Shown piece by piece: positions 22,372 to 38,049 of a stretch of 64,000 nt of DNA. A program made the translations under genes and the position numbers. The notes under the pieces were generated by a model. That model did no database searches and was not told where the DNA came from. It saw nothing but the letters and a program-made list of their open reading frames with translations. Location: positions 186,001 to 250,000 of the forward strand of contig MCGT01000006.1 in NCBI GenBank assembly GCA_002104935.1, in the 5' to 3' direction. This DNA is from Hesseltinella vesiculosa (lineage: Eukaryota > Mucoromycota > Mucoromycetes > Mucorales > Cunninghamellaceae). Within the stretch, counting starts at the first letter, position 1. Each line of letters opens with the position of its first letter.

Positions 22372-22557
22372 GATTTCAGATAAGAGATGCGTGACCAAAA
22401 AAAAAAAAAAAACGAAAAGAGGTGCGCCAAGCTTTGCTTGGAGGAACGCCAATTGACAAATGAAAGAGCTGCAAAACCAAAAATGGAAGTGCGCCATCCC
22501 AAATTGGATCAGCGCCGCCGATTTATAAAATGACGAAAAAAATTTATGGTTTGACTG
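22216..22557 (-). repeat. Right terminal inverted repeat of the Tc1 element
   Basis: 342 bp, reverse complement of 20688-21027. It contains the presumed promoter/leader and start codon of the transposase. Outer end GGTTTGACTG next to TA. Confidence 0.85.
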
Positions 22558-22559
22558 TA

Positions 22560-23066
22560 TCTATGATTTGTGTCTAGCGTGTAATCACGGCTACTCTTTG
22601 TTTACACACTCTCTGTTATTGGTCACGATGTCCAACTCAACCGAGCTTTCAGTTTAGCAGTCGTCAGGGGTAATCGGATTTCGAAACGATTTTGAGTGTC
22701 CGTATTTTTTGCACTGCACTGGCTCTGCATTCATGTGCAGTAAAACTCTCGATTAGATCCATCAGCTTAAAATGTGCTCTGTATCATTTCGTTTTTTTCT
22801 CTGATGGCTATTTTTTCGCCAAGAGAGCCCTCTGGTGATCTTGCAATTAATCAACAAAATCCTGATCTCCAATTCTACTATGCTAGCTGAAAGAACGGGC
22901 ACCACTGATACAGTATCATGCTTCACAACTACCTGATTTGTAGCCAGCTGCTTAGTGCAAAAACCTGACCATGGCTCAGCCTCCTTTTTCTACCGTCAAA
23001 CCTAACCAGTTCCGCGTTTTTTTATTTTTTTATTTCAGTGAACAGATGCATTGCAGTTGATCGCTG
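22560..23066. other. Spacer between the Tc1 element and F-box gene 3
   Basis: About 500 bp, A/T-rich. No gene, repeat or structured signal recognised. Confidence 0.4.
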
Positions 23067-25074
23067 CTAAGCACATGAGCCTTTCCGGATAATCACCGTT
23101 TTGTTCACTCTCAGATAAAGAAAAGGGTGGTGCTGTGCTAAAGTCAAGATGAAATATGGATGATGCCGAGGTAAAAGAGGAACGTCATATCTGGGCCCAT
23201 TCGCTTGAGCGTTTGGCAGGGGAAAATATGGACCAAAACGGGTTACATGCTCTTCTTTCTGCCTACCATGGACCAAAGTGCCCAGCGTAAAAAATTAAAA
23301 ATAAAATCTGAGTAAAAAGGGCCCAGCATCATCTAGGCATAACTCCATAAAATTACTTGTTCACCCAATAGTATGACGGTGCTGTGGCATGGCTTTCAAC
23401 AGCAAGGTAATAGCCATTGCTGCAAATGTCGTGACTGAGGCCAATGATGGCGACGGACATGTTAGGATTTAAAAATGTGAGTTTAAGTGCAGGCATCTTT
23501 TTCGAGTTCCAAGAATCACGACTGCGGATTATATCGCAGCCGATAATGACAAGGTCTTGGAGATGATACAAGGCACCCAGAGCTCGGTTCATCTGGCTGA
23601 CTTCGAACCCCACGTCTTCAAGCTTCAATGAGACCAAGCCGTGTTGGATCGGCCAACGGCTGTTGTCATGCAACCGCTGATGTTTCATGGTGTAGGTATG
23701 GAGCTGAGGGCATAGATCAAGTATGAGTGGCAAGGAAACAAATTCAAAGCGGTCACTGCCCCCAAGAATTGATAGACTGGTCAGGCGTAAGCATTGACTA
23801 ATGGCACAGATGACGTCGTGCATCTTGAAATCGTCGCCAGCCACAGAGAGTTCCAACTTGCGAACCCAAGTTTTGACGTAGTCGAGCATGGACAAACGTA
23901 CAAGATGAGAGCTTAGTGAACCAATGGTGATCTCCTTAGGTTCCTGGATTAAATATTCGTTGCTCATTTTCACTTTTACCAATGGTGATATGTCACATGA
24001 AGCCTTCATGTGGGCCCAGAACGCATCAAAAATCATCATGTTCGTCAGTTCCAGGCAGCGTAAGGTCGAGGCATGTTGTTGGGCAAAAGTAATGGCACAG
24101 GTGTCGATAGCTATCATTTGCTCGCGAGTAATAGCAAGGCGCTCTGCCGAGCTGAACCAATTGGCGAAATGCAGAGCGTCCAACTGCCGTCCATACTTTT
24201 TCCCGACATACCAGAACCAAGGCCAGTAATACCTTGTTTCACCTTCGAGATTGATAGACAGTTTCTTGACCACATGGTTCATTTCCAGAGAAGGATAGTC
24301 CGGGATCGCGATGTCGCCTTCGACAAGCCGCCCATGGTCAAGGCTGAGAGCTTCCAACCAAGGACATCGATCATGGATACACTCGACATGGTCAAACGTC
24401 AATTCCCATTGAAGAAGATACAAGGTGAGTTCTGTAAGACCAGTTGGCAACAAGGACAAACAAGTGTATAGCCGTTCATTAGTGCTGTCGAATAAGTATG
24501 TGGAGAGATCCAATTTCAGGGACGTCAGATGAGGATGATTGTACAGGATAGCCTCACAAAGAGAAATGTATATCAGAGCCTGGATATCGCTTGCTTTTCT
24601 TGCGTCTTCAGGGATGGTCAAATCGATTGGAATTCTGCCATATGGCTTAGCGAGGTGAGCTGAACAAGTGCTGGTGGTCTTGGCTACGGTTTTGCCAGCG
24701 TGCAAACTTTTAGCAAGTTGCCACGTTGCAGAGGTCCAAGACTCCCGGCTGAACTCTAATGAGGTCAGTGAAGGGAAGGCCCCTGCAATGGTGTCCAAAG
24801 AGTGCAAAGCCAGTGGAGGTTTGTGGTAGCGAAACTTGAGAGATTTTGCGACATGGCCTAAAGACTTGGCGATGCTGTTCGTCGGTAGAGAAAGAGCTTT
24901 TATAAGGCATTGAAGCTGGCGATCGTCGTTCAAAGTTATGTGACGGTAAAGTAATGGTATTATATGATTGTGATTAATACGGGAGGTGCAGCATAATTCG
25001 AAGATGTCATCTTGTGTTAGACGATCGGTAATCAGCTCCAAGATTTCGAGCGGAAGTCGCAGGAAAAGCTTCAT
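23067..25074 (-). CDS. F-box/LRR-like protein 3 of local family
   Basis: Two exons: 25074-23357 and 23262-23067; 637 aa. F-box at the N-terminus (LPLEILELITDRLTQDDIFELCCTSR). The body carries VECIHDRCPWLEAL, WPWFWYVGKKYG, TFAQQHASTLRCL and NPNMSVAI. Exon 2, joined through acceptor GGTAG at 23263-23265, gives QKEEHVTRFGPYFP... and then the shared module HPYFILTLAQHHPFLYLRVN with a short basic tail. This acceptor has a weak pyrimidine tract but is the only one that keeps frame without an upstream stop. Donor AA|GTAATT: retention reads AAG TAA. Closest in sequence to F-box gene 5 at 29.3-31.3 kb. Confidence 0.78.
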
Positions 25075-25417
25075 CTCACTAGCTTAATTATGAAAAAGAA
25101 AAAGAGGATCTCTAGTTTGAAATGCATTCAGTGAAATAGTTGAGACATTACCTTTTCCTTGCTTGAGGGGAATAATGTGAAGGGTATCGACTGGTAATGG
25201 CTACCAATGGGAATCACGAAAAAAAAAAGATCAAAAAGAGCTGGGTATGTTTTTTTTTGAGGCGATGCTGATTGCTGCGCCCCGCAAACCGTCGATCATT
25301 TTGAAATGGCGCCACCTTCTTTCAGGAGACACTGTTTGAATGAGATTGCAGTATTGCAATCAACCTTTGCTCTTTCTACTTTGTCGGGGAGAGTTGTAGT
25401 ATTAATCATGCCTATTT

Positions 25418-25700
25418 CTCGTCATTTTGTACTAGTACGTAAAATTTGGGACGAATTGGTTTAGCACAATTTTGCACTGTGGTTTTTGACCAGATCACCA
25501 AGGGGGTTGCATGGAGAAAATGGCCAATTTTGGATTTTTTTTAGCTGGGTAATCGGAAGTGTCAGAACGAAACTGATCCAACGTTGGCTGGGCAACCGTC
25601 ACCAATCGCCCTGATTTTTTCAGCACCATTATCATTCATGTATTTACGCTCCCATATAAAATTTCATATCGATCCTAGCACCCAATAATACTGTGTAGCT
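25418..25700 (+). repeat. Dispersed repeat, copy A
   Basis: Diverged copy of a ~280-bp repeat also seen at 56.9, 61.7 and (reverse) 14.6 kb. Landmarks in order: TCGTCATTTTGTACTAGTAC, CCAGATCACCAAGGGGGTT, ATGGCCAATTTTGGATTTTTT-TTAGCT, ATCGGAAGTGTCAGAACGAAAC, GATCCAACGTTGGCTGGGCA, CAGCACCATTATCATTCATG and a final CACCCAATAATACTGTGTAG. No coding capacity of its own. Confidence 0.65.
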
Positions 25701-26383
25701 ATGGCTTTTTTTTTTTCTTTTCAGTTTGAAAATGTAGAAAATAGTTGGCGATTTCAATCTCCGCACCGTATCTTCCAGTCCCTGCACACACATCTAGGGA
25801 AATTGGTAATCAGTGAAATTATACAAGAAGGATCGCCATTGACAAATGCAACAAGATCAAGGTACAGTCGGTATGACATCATCAAATCTGAGCTATGGAT
25901 TTTTGGGTGCTTTGGAGAAAGTTGGATACTTGATTTTGGGTTCTGGCATTTGCGTCATTTTATTTTAAAAAAAAAATTCCGTATGCGCTGAAGATGTGGT
26001 TTGCGGGAGATATGGAAAGTGGAGTCGAAAAGCAAGGTTTGCCCTTTCGCCAGTACTTCCAGCTACAACAGGGCCCGTACCTCTTGGTTACTGCTTTCAT
26101 TTTTTTTTTTTTTTTTTTTTTTTTACATTCGTGGCGACAGAATCAGAAGGGTAAGCCAGCAACGTTTAATCTAGACTATATTCATCAACCAGCCATGATT
26201 TTTCAGTGTGGTGTAAATTCCCATGGTAACTTACTCGCACAGAGGAAGGGTTTGGCATGATGGGCATTGCCTATGCTTTTAACTATAATTCCCTTGGAAA
26301 AATTGGCGTTCAGTAAGAGGTGTACTTATCACGCCAATACAGCCATGCTGATACAGTCAGCACTGTCCATGTTCAACCATCTT
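25701..26383. other. Spacer with a 25-T run
   Basis: No gene supported. Contains a run of 25 T at about 26100-26124. Short plus-strand ORFs at 25701-26260 cross the T-run and look spurious. Confidence 0.4.
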
Positions 26384-28327
26384 TTATTGTGAAGCTAGGT
26401 TAAATAACAGGTCTATTGTGTCATCATCTAGTTCTGTGATATCCATGAGTGTTGTCATCCGGTTTTTCTTATTCTTGATAACTGTATTCGCATTAAAATT
26501 GACATGGCGAAGAGGATGATCATGATTCAGAGTGAGGCTGAAAAAACACGGTCTTTCATGTGGAAAGACGCGGTCACCCAAGCACCCAACCTTTCTGCTT
26601 TCACAAATGGATAAGAAATCAAAGCTGTCTTGAAATATTGATGGGGATAGTTTCTTTTTTCCATCCTGTAAATACAATTTTACACTATTAAAAAAAAAGA
26701 GTAAGACAAGCTTCAGGCCCCTCTCGGTCTCTTTGTAGGTTAGTCTAGCTCTGCTTTCTTACGGAAATGACCAAATACAGGACGGTGTTGTGAAGCGACT
26801 ATCAAGGATGAGACGGCATGTCCTGATGCCTTTGAGACCTTTGTAAAATATTGAATTGATCGTAATGGACATGTTGGGATTAGGGATGTTCCATAGAGCT
26901 GCCCGCGGCTCATGGTGCTCGATGGATTGCTGGTCATGGTGGTCGTCAATAGTAAAGATATCGAGGTCGAGATTTCGGAGGCGAGGCATAGCAGCCAAAG
27001 CGTTATTGAGCTGATCACAGGTGAATGAAATTCTCCACAGAGTGAGAGACGTGAGGTGATGTGGCATCAATACGTGGGAGAAGTCAAGGCCACATTCCTT
27101 AAGCGCGAGATTCATTAACTGGGGACATTGATTGAGGAGGTATGGGAGAGGAATCTTTGGGCGGGTTTTGCTTGCCGTTGGCTCCCAAATCGTAAGGCTG
27201 GTGAGATGATTGCACTGCCCAAGGCTGCGGCAGAGTTCTTGTACATCGACATCACGATGAACCACAGAGAGCACCAATTCACAAATACTTGGCTTGATGT
27301 GCTCCAGGATCAGACCATACAGAGACGCGCCATGCTTTGAATCGAAATCTGTCTTGTATATATCGCTGCGGAATTCCAAATAGGATAAGGACGAAACCGC
27401 ACCTAGTTCAATAGACTTCTTCATGTAATACCATATTCCAGCGTAAAGCCCAAGTCCATTTAGTTTCAGGACACGCAAAGAAGAGGCATGCTGATTAACA
27501 AAGGTGATGACAGAGTGATGGATCAAAAGCTGCTGATGTGAGGTAAGAGGCTTTTGCTTGTAGAGATCGTAATGGTTGTTGATTTGGAACTCCTTCAGTT
27601 GACAACCATATTTTTTGCCTACATACCAGAGCCAAGTCCATCCATTGAGGTACTCTGAGTAGCATTTGCTGAATGATAATTTCTTGAGCACATGGTTCTT
27701 CTTAAAGCTTGGTAGGTCGTAGACTGGCAGCTCGGTCAATCTAATACATTCAGTAAAATCCAACGATTCCAGCAGAGGACAACGTTCGTGGATACATTCA
27801 ACATCGCCGATGGACAAGTCGTATTTTAATATTCCAACGGAGAGTTCTACAAGGCTAACAGGCAGCTTGCTCGTGTATAGGCGGAAATCCTTAGCGCAAC
27901 TATTTCTCATAAACGCAAGAGACAATGACGTAAGGCATGTGTAGTTCAAAAGAATGGCATCATAACATGACTGGAATGTGCTGTCTATCATGGACATGGG
28001 ACACTTGTTGAAATCTACAGCAATGACAAAGGGGCAGGCGCGGGTAATGGTGTCGAGGATTGACGTGTCGATACCAGCGTAAAATGCGAAGGTCAGTGAG
28101 CGAGTGTTATGGCCAAAGGATGCCATAGTCTCGGATGGTTTCGCCAGGGCAGCAGCAAACGTTTTCAACTGTCCCGCACTTGTAAACGTGACATGCTTGT
28201 ACAACGTGCGGTTCGCTTGCTTTTGGATGGCGCGGCATGTAAAGCACAGGACAAATACATCATGCTGTGATAAGTTGCTACAAATTACTTCAATGATTTC
28301 ATATGGGAGGTCGGTGATGTGAACCAT
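26384..28327 (-). CDS. F-box/LRR-like protein 4 of local family
   Basis: Two exons: 28327-26763 and 26684-26384; 621 aa. The F-box starts MVHITDLPYEIIEVI, followed by CSNLSQHDVFVLCFTCRAIQ. An upstream in-frame ATG at 28405 is ignored because all paralogues begin at the F-box. Body motifs: VECIHERCPLLESL, WTWLWYVGKKYG, TFVNQHASSLRVL and NPNMSITI. The last exon (acceptor TTAATAG) reads VKLYLQDGKKKLSPSIFQDS, FDFLSI, then the module CFFSLTLNHDHPLRHVNFN and an acidic/hydrophobic tail. Donor CC|GTAAGA: retention reads CCG TAA. Nearest relative in the window is F-box gene 2, which shares the KxFxDxFDFLS block. Confidence 0.8.
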
Positions 28328-29320
28328 AACAAAGACGGGTGATGCTGTCTGGGAGTTTCTTTGGGAAGAATAAAAAAAAGAAATAAGAATAGGTAAGTGA
28401 TGCATAGTTAATGGCTAGAAGCGAATGATGATTAGGTAGCCTACCCTGAACACAAGGATGCGAGAGTCAATTAAAGCAAGATGTTGTTGAGATGCAACGG
28501 GTCGTTGTATTTATGAATTAAAGAATGAGAGACTGGAAAGAAAAGGCGTGATGCCTTTTTTCTGCCCAAGCGCCATTTCAAATCGAAACTGCGCAACATG
28601 GAAGGAGGTGCTAACGGAAGGTGCCAAGCTGTAAATTTGGCATATTTCCTCGAACCATCATATTCTGTAACTCTCTCTGACAGAGAGATCAAGGTGCCCA
28701 GTTGAAAATGAGCTCAGCTAAAAGTGTATCACCCGTTCCCAGCCTACAAAGAGAAAGGCGCAGCAACATTCTCATTTCCAAAAGCGGAATCGAAAAATCA
28801 AAGTTTGTCCCTTTGCCCTGACTTTCAGGAAAATAAAACCCGGTCAGCTTTTTTTTTTTTCAATTTTCGAAATAACGTCCTTGCACGCTGTCTGTCTCTA
28901 TGCCTCACTTATTTTTTGACAATATCCTTGGACTTATCTTTCCTCTCTCACAAGGGGGCTTGGTAAATGGGGTGAAAAAGAATAAAAACCCAAACGGGCC
29001 AAGTTTTTCAAACTATGTATCTGCTTGGGGAAAACGCAGACCTCGTCGGCTTTCTCGAGTTGTTACCAATAACTTGAAGCTGCCATAACTGATTGGTAGT
29101 ATAATATAACCTCTAGAATATTGATATTTGAGCAGGATATGTAACGAATCATGATATCGTGGCTATTGCGGGTAGATATGATGAGAAAAAAGAATGCTGC
29201 TCTCTCTCTCTCTCGCGGTTACTTGTTGCGCTTTTTTTTTTTTTTTTGGTCTTGCCTGCTCTAGCATGACAACTAATCCGGATGTATTAATTTAATTCAT
29301 AGATACTGCACAGCAGATAA
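28328..29320. other. Spacer upstream of F-box gene 4
   Basis: Roughly 1 kb with no gene. Includes a (TC)n microsatellite near 29200-29214 followed by a T-run at about 29232-29248. Small ORFs on both strands are not supported. Confidence 0.4.
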
Positions 29321-31329
29321 TTAATTTAAAATCAACACACCCCTCCTAATAATTACTCTTCCGTTCAATTTGAGATGGCGAAGAGGATAGTGTTGGGTGA
29401 GAATGAGGATAAAGTGCGATTTTTCTCCTTGAAGAAAAGTCGTATCATTCTTGGGACGGTCAGATTGAGGATCTGGTGTGTCAAAATGATGCTCCAGGTG
29501 AACCATAGGCTCGTTGATATCTCTATAATGGTCAAAAAAAAACCAGTGGAAATGGAAAGAAATAAATGTGAATGAAGTACAAGAAAATTATATTCCTTCC
29601 TTGGTTTACCCTTCCAACCAATAGTACGACGGTTCAGCAACGCGACTCTCCAGAGTAAGATAACAAGCCATTCGACAACCTTGATGGCGGACGTTGGCGA
29701 AAGATATCGACATGTCCGGATTCAGGAATGTAAATCCGATTACAGGTGTGCGGTGGCCCAGGCGCGGTGATCCACGATCTGGCAGCACAATGCAATTGAC
29801 CATGGCGAGATCCCGGAGGCTATGCAAGACACCAAACGCTTTGTTCAACTGGCGGCTTTCCAAGTCGATTTGCCAGAGAGTCAATGAAACTAGGTTATGA
29901 TGACCAGGCCATTTGAATGTGTCATCTAGACCAGCATATTTCAATGAAAGGCTGCGGAGCTGGGGGCATTGATCAAGAAGGTATGGCAAGTGGATCGTCG
30001 GAGAGGTATTTTCGTTTCGAAGGAGTGATAGGCTGGTCAGGTGGGTGCATTGACCAATGGCATTGTAGATTTGGACCATGCCTTCACCAACATCGTCTAG
30101 CACTTGTAGCTTCATCTCGCGAATCAATGGCTTGACATAGTCCAGCATCAACAGGCACACTTGGAGAGAGTCGAGAGAGCCAATCGTAGTCTCTTCTTCG
30201 CAAAATAAGAGGTCATCATCGCTAGTCATATGCACATTGATCAATGATGACACCTCAGACTGCAATTTCAAGTGCTGCCAGAGCCCATCGTAAATTGCCA
30301 AATTTTCTACTTCCAGACTGAGTAGGCTTGCTGCATGTTGCTCAGCAAAGGTGCAGACATAGGTGTCGAGTAGTTGTTTGCTTTCGACTAAAGGTCTGCG
30401 TTCTGGCGTCCAAGCGTTCCAGCTGCTCAAACTGAGGTGTTCCAGCTGCTGCCCATATTTTTTTCCGACATACCAAAACCAGCGCCAGGACGAAGCTGGA
30501 TTACCGCCGGCGTTGATAAACAGTTTTTTGAGTACGTGATTCCTGTCGAAGGCAGGGAGCTCGTGGATTGCTATCTCATCCTCCAGTAGGTCGCTCATGC
30601 TGATGGCGAGTATTTCCAGGCGAGGGCAGTGCTTGTGGATGCATTCTACATGATCAAACGACAGCTGCCAATTAACCAGGTACAAGGTAAGCTCCACAAG
30701 ACCGGTTGGCAAAAACTGAAAGCAGCTCTGTAAATGTGTGTATTCGAGATCGATCGTCCCAGTGAGGTCAATTTCCAGCGCCCTCAGATGAGGATGGTTA
30801 CGATGTATAGTGATGAAAAGGCCACTGTAGAATAAGGCTTCGATATCGCAGGTGTCTATTGGGCCTTCAGGAAAGGTCATGAATAGGTCGTTGGCAATGC
30901 TAGTGAATTTCCTAGGCAATTGAGTTGAGCAATCGTTGGTGATATCGGCTGCGGCGTGGCTAGAGCAACTGCGTTCAAGGACCAATTTTGCGGTGGCGCC
31001 CAAGAGTTGACGTAAAATGCCAAAGAGGTCAGCGAAGGGAATGCCATGCCAATGATGTCTAACGATTGGGTGTTAGTGGTGGGATCAGAGTAGCAAAGCC
31101 TGAGAGATTTTGTAGCACAGCCTTGAGACTGGATGGAACGGTCGGTCGGCGGTGATCGAGTAGCGACGAAGTTCTGGAACTGGCGAGCGTCATTCAAAGT
31201 GATGTAGCGGTAAAGCAACGGAGTTGCCTGGCTATGCATGCCAAGGGAAGTACAACACAGTTCCAAGATGTCACTTTGAGACAGGCGATCTGATATCAAT
31301 TGCAAGACTTCCTGTGGAAATCGCTGCAT
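29321..31329 (-). pseudogene. F-box/LRR-like protein 5 of local family, with one apparent frameshift
   Basis: Exon 1 31329-29610 and exon 2 29522-29321. F-box MQRFPQEVLQLISDRLSQSD at the start; body motifs VECIHKHCPRLEIL, WRWFWYVGKKYG, TFAEQHAASLLSL and NPDMSISF. The last exon reads DINEPMVHLEHHFDTPD... then the module HFILILTQHYPLRHLKLN. The reading frame breaks at 30999-31001, a CCC (GGG on the coding strand): before it the frame gives SLAFYVNSW, after it the next frame gives GATAKLVLERSCSSHA. Adding one base restores a total of 1923 nt (640 aa), equal in layout to F-box gene 3. No intron can explain it. Either a recent pseudogene or a one-base error in the sequence. Donor GG|GTAAAC: retention reads GGG TAA. 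Confidence 0.75.
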
Positions 31330-32725
31330 GTGCCTGTTTTTTTTTTTTTTTTTTTATAAAAATAGGTTTAGTCTACTGTAATGCGTAAAAGTCGAGACTG
31401 CAGACTTGCCATTACCTTATATAATGGTATAATGTCGAAGGGTATACGCTGCCAATGCTAGGCGATCAAACACAAAGAAGAAAAAATATGAGAAAAAAAT
31501 AAAAAAATCAAGACCAAGGCGGGAACTGGGCTTGCACGCATTGACGCGAGAGCATCAATACTAAACCAAGGGTATGTTAGCTAGGAACTTTAACCAACCG
31601 ACCAAGTTTTCAGGATCACATCTATTCATTACTATAAACCCCGTATCAAATGCCATGACGATTAAGTCGATTAAAAGAGCAGGGCTGTGCTAAGGATGAG
31701 CGTGTTTCACCGTGGCTCCACGTGACGATTTGGTCAAAAAGTAAAAGCCCAAAAAACTTTGAATATCGTAATGCTTCGAAAATTGCACAAATATTTATGA
31801 TGAGATATGACGAAAGTGAACATATCGGACATCTTGAAGGTCTGGTGGATCCCAAGTCAGGCTCGTCTACCAAAAGTCGCATATCATCTTGCTGTGGTTT
31901 TGTCTGTGTTGTACTGGGTTCAAACTACACCATGCGGTGCCCGCCAAGACGTTTGTTTTGCCTGCAACCCCTTTGTCCAAAAATTCTTGTATTTTCAATT
32001 TTTTCTTCGCCACTTAGCCGTTGCAGCAGATGAGTGGAGTCACTTTGCCTAATGAAATAAGCTCTCCTCCTCTCAATACGTTTTTATGGCTCACCTGCGC
32101 TTGCAACATCGTTTTTTTACGCGACATTTTAATTTGCGACACCCATAACTCATGAGGGCAGCATACACAGCAGACTTTGAAAACACGAACGAAGCATTCC
32201 CACCTCAAAAAAAGACAGTACATATGATCCTTAAAGTCAAAAAATACGCCAAAAACAAAAATAGGATGTTGATGCGCGTTCCCTTGTGAGCAATATATTG
32301 TCTCTGTGTGGCGAAGCAGTTTTCTTAAAAGGCTGGTAAAGTAAAGCACTAGGTGCAGGCCGTGATAAACAAAAAAGAAAAACCTCAACACAAAGCTCTA
32401 ATGAAATAAGCCAATCAATGCGGCATCCAAGGTACAAAAACTGGAAGTGCAAATGCTCTCTTGAAAAAATCTGCAAGGCACAAATGTCGAAAAGCAACCT
32501 AAGTCCGCTTTTAATTTAGCCAGGGCACCAGCTAAAAAAAATGAAGACATCGGCCATTTTCATCAGGGAACCAACCCCCAAGCCCAAACAAATGACCCTT
32601 CCTACTTTCAGCCGCGATTGCGTCCAATGGACCAGCTGTGTGTTCAGTAACTTCGATGATTCAAAAACAACCTTTCAATACAACATATACAATGTCTAAA
32701 CTTTAAAATAATAAATAGAGAAAAT
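31330..32725. other. Spacer between the F-box cluster and the SERCA gene
   Basis: About 1.4 kb with no supportable gene. Contains a T-run upstream of F-box gene 5 (31337-31356). 32519-32590 has a faint match to the dispersed repeat in minus orientation (ACCAGCTAAAAAAAATG, ATCGGCCATTTTCATCAGGG). The 3' UTR of the SERCA gene lies at the right end. Confidence 0.4.
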
Positions 32726-36194
<3,469 letters not shown>

Positions 36195-36366
36195 CTCAAT
36201 GATAGGAAGGGGCAAATTTTGGAAAAAAGAGGTGAAAAAGGAGAGAAAGTAGCGGGAATGGGCTGTGGAAAACTTAATGGCTTGTTGGCCAATCACAGAA
36301 GAGGGAGGACGTGGCACGCAGTGATCCAATCTGACTGGTTCGTTTTTTTTTTAATTTTTTAATTTG

Positions 36367-38010
36367 TTAGAGGCGATAGAGACTGGTCATGGATTGTTGA
36401 GAGGAGAAGGGCAAGGTATTGTAAGCATCCATCCATTCCATGGGTGGTAGCATATTTTTGTAGCCATGGAGGATCGTTTCAAAGCCTTGGTGCAGTTGAG
36501 GAGGAGCCATGGGCCATTGGGAAATCGCCATCAAGATGATGTCCAAATGCTGAGTGATAAAATATAAGCGTTCGTTTCCAAAAATAAACTTGTCTCACGT
36601 TTTTTTTCGGTTTTGTCGCAGCCATTTTATTTTTTTTTTTTACCTTTCGGCCAGCTTGAGGATTGACTCTGATCATGTCACAAAGGCCAACAAAGGCGGA
36701 GTCTTTTTCTTCTTCATTGTAGGATTGAGCAGTGATTGCCATTTCCAGCCAGGGTTGGATGAACTGAGGAAGGTAGGAGGCCATGACTTCCGGACAAGCG
36801 GAGCCGAGACGGCCAAGGGCGACCATGGTGTTTTCTTGGACGGACGCGCGGGCCACGTCGGGTGACAGAAGGATAGGGATCATGCGTGCCAACAGATCAG
36901 GAAGGTAATGTTCGATGGCAGGGCCCCAACGGACAGCGATTTCACCAACACACCATAGCGCATTGTTGCAGTGAAAGTATTCCAGGTGCATCTGGTCAAT
37001 CAAGCCGGACAAGAAGGAAGGCAAGAAAGGTTCGAGCGGATCAAAACATACTTTGGCGAGATCACCAATCAGAGCAAACGTCGACGTCACCACCTCGGTC
37101 ATCGGGTCACGCACACAAACGTCCAGCAACGTTAACAAATTGGAGTCCACGACAAATGGGCTGATGGCCGAGCCCATGCCCTGGGCCAGGCTGGAGAGCA
37201 GATCAAGGGCGTTGATTTGGAAATCAATGTTGGGCGCTTCGTCGGTTGTCAGGGAGATTTTAAGGGTGGAGTCTATAAAATACAAGCATCGGGCAAACAC
37301 GATTTCAGCAAATGGTTGGAATTTAGCTCCAAGGGCTGTTGTCACTGAACAAAAGCACTATAAAAATAAAAAATTAAGTTCACCAGTGTGACGCAGCCTG
37401 GATCCCCCCTTTTTATAACGGCCCAGCCCCCTCCCCTGTGCCTCGCCAAACGAAACTTTAAAAGGATCCACCATTGGGCAAGAAGTTGGATCGCATGACA
37501 AGCAGGCGAGTAAACAAAAAAAAAAAAAAAAGTGGGCTTACCGACAACAATGGGAACCAATTTGTGTCGTCATCAGCCAGTTCATTCCATCGGTCAATCA
37601 GGGGTGCCATGACCATTTCCATGTATTCGGGTTCTTGCAAGGCAGACTGGGTGGCTTCAGCCAAGGTGGCCAGGGTGTCAAACAGGACATTTTTGTTGTG
37701 GTCTCTATAGAAGCTAAAGGCTCGTTTCATGCTGGTCAGGATGGGGCGGAGGTAAGGAACCAGTTCACGACCGGAGCTTTCTTCTTCCAAGGTGGTGAAG
37801 GCGATGCATGCGCTTGTCTGGACATCTCTGTCGGCGTCTAGCATACGTCGGAGCAGGGCTGTCAGCACCGGCTCATAGACCATGGTTCGAGCTTGAGGAT
37901 CGTAAAATTGAGAAACGGTCCATTTTGAATAGCGTCCCAAGGTCCAACAGCTGGTGGCACGGACCTGTGGCTAAACAAGGAAAAGAAGAGGTTCATATTT
38001 GGACCTGGGC

Positions 38011-38049
<39 letters not shown>

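Larger units (their letters stand above)
20688..22557 (-). mobile_element. Tc1-type DNA transposon, complete, with long inverted repeats
   Basis: 1870 bp bounded by TA dinucleotides (20686-20687 and 22558-22559), the target duplication of the Tc1/mariner superfamily. The ends are CAGTCAAACCATAAATTTTT inward on both sides. The terminal inverted repeats are 20688-21027 and 22557-22216 (340 and 342 bp). By eye they differ only by two bases in an A/T run (14 versus 16) and two substitutions near the inner end, so the insertion is young or recently homogenised. One intact transposase gene lies on the minus strand. It sits in the F-box cluster upstream of F-box gene 2, and no neighbouring coding exon is disrupted. 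Confidence 0.9.

Noticed and set aside
22372..22497. 42-residue N-terminal extension of the transposase
   Set aside because: Hydrophobic and F-rich, includes the variable A/T run that differs between the two inverted repeats and would shift the frame; the ATG at 22371 is preferred.
29180..29250. (TC)n followed by a T-run, considered as a regulatory element
   Set aside because: Simple microsatellite; nothing ties it to a promoter.
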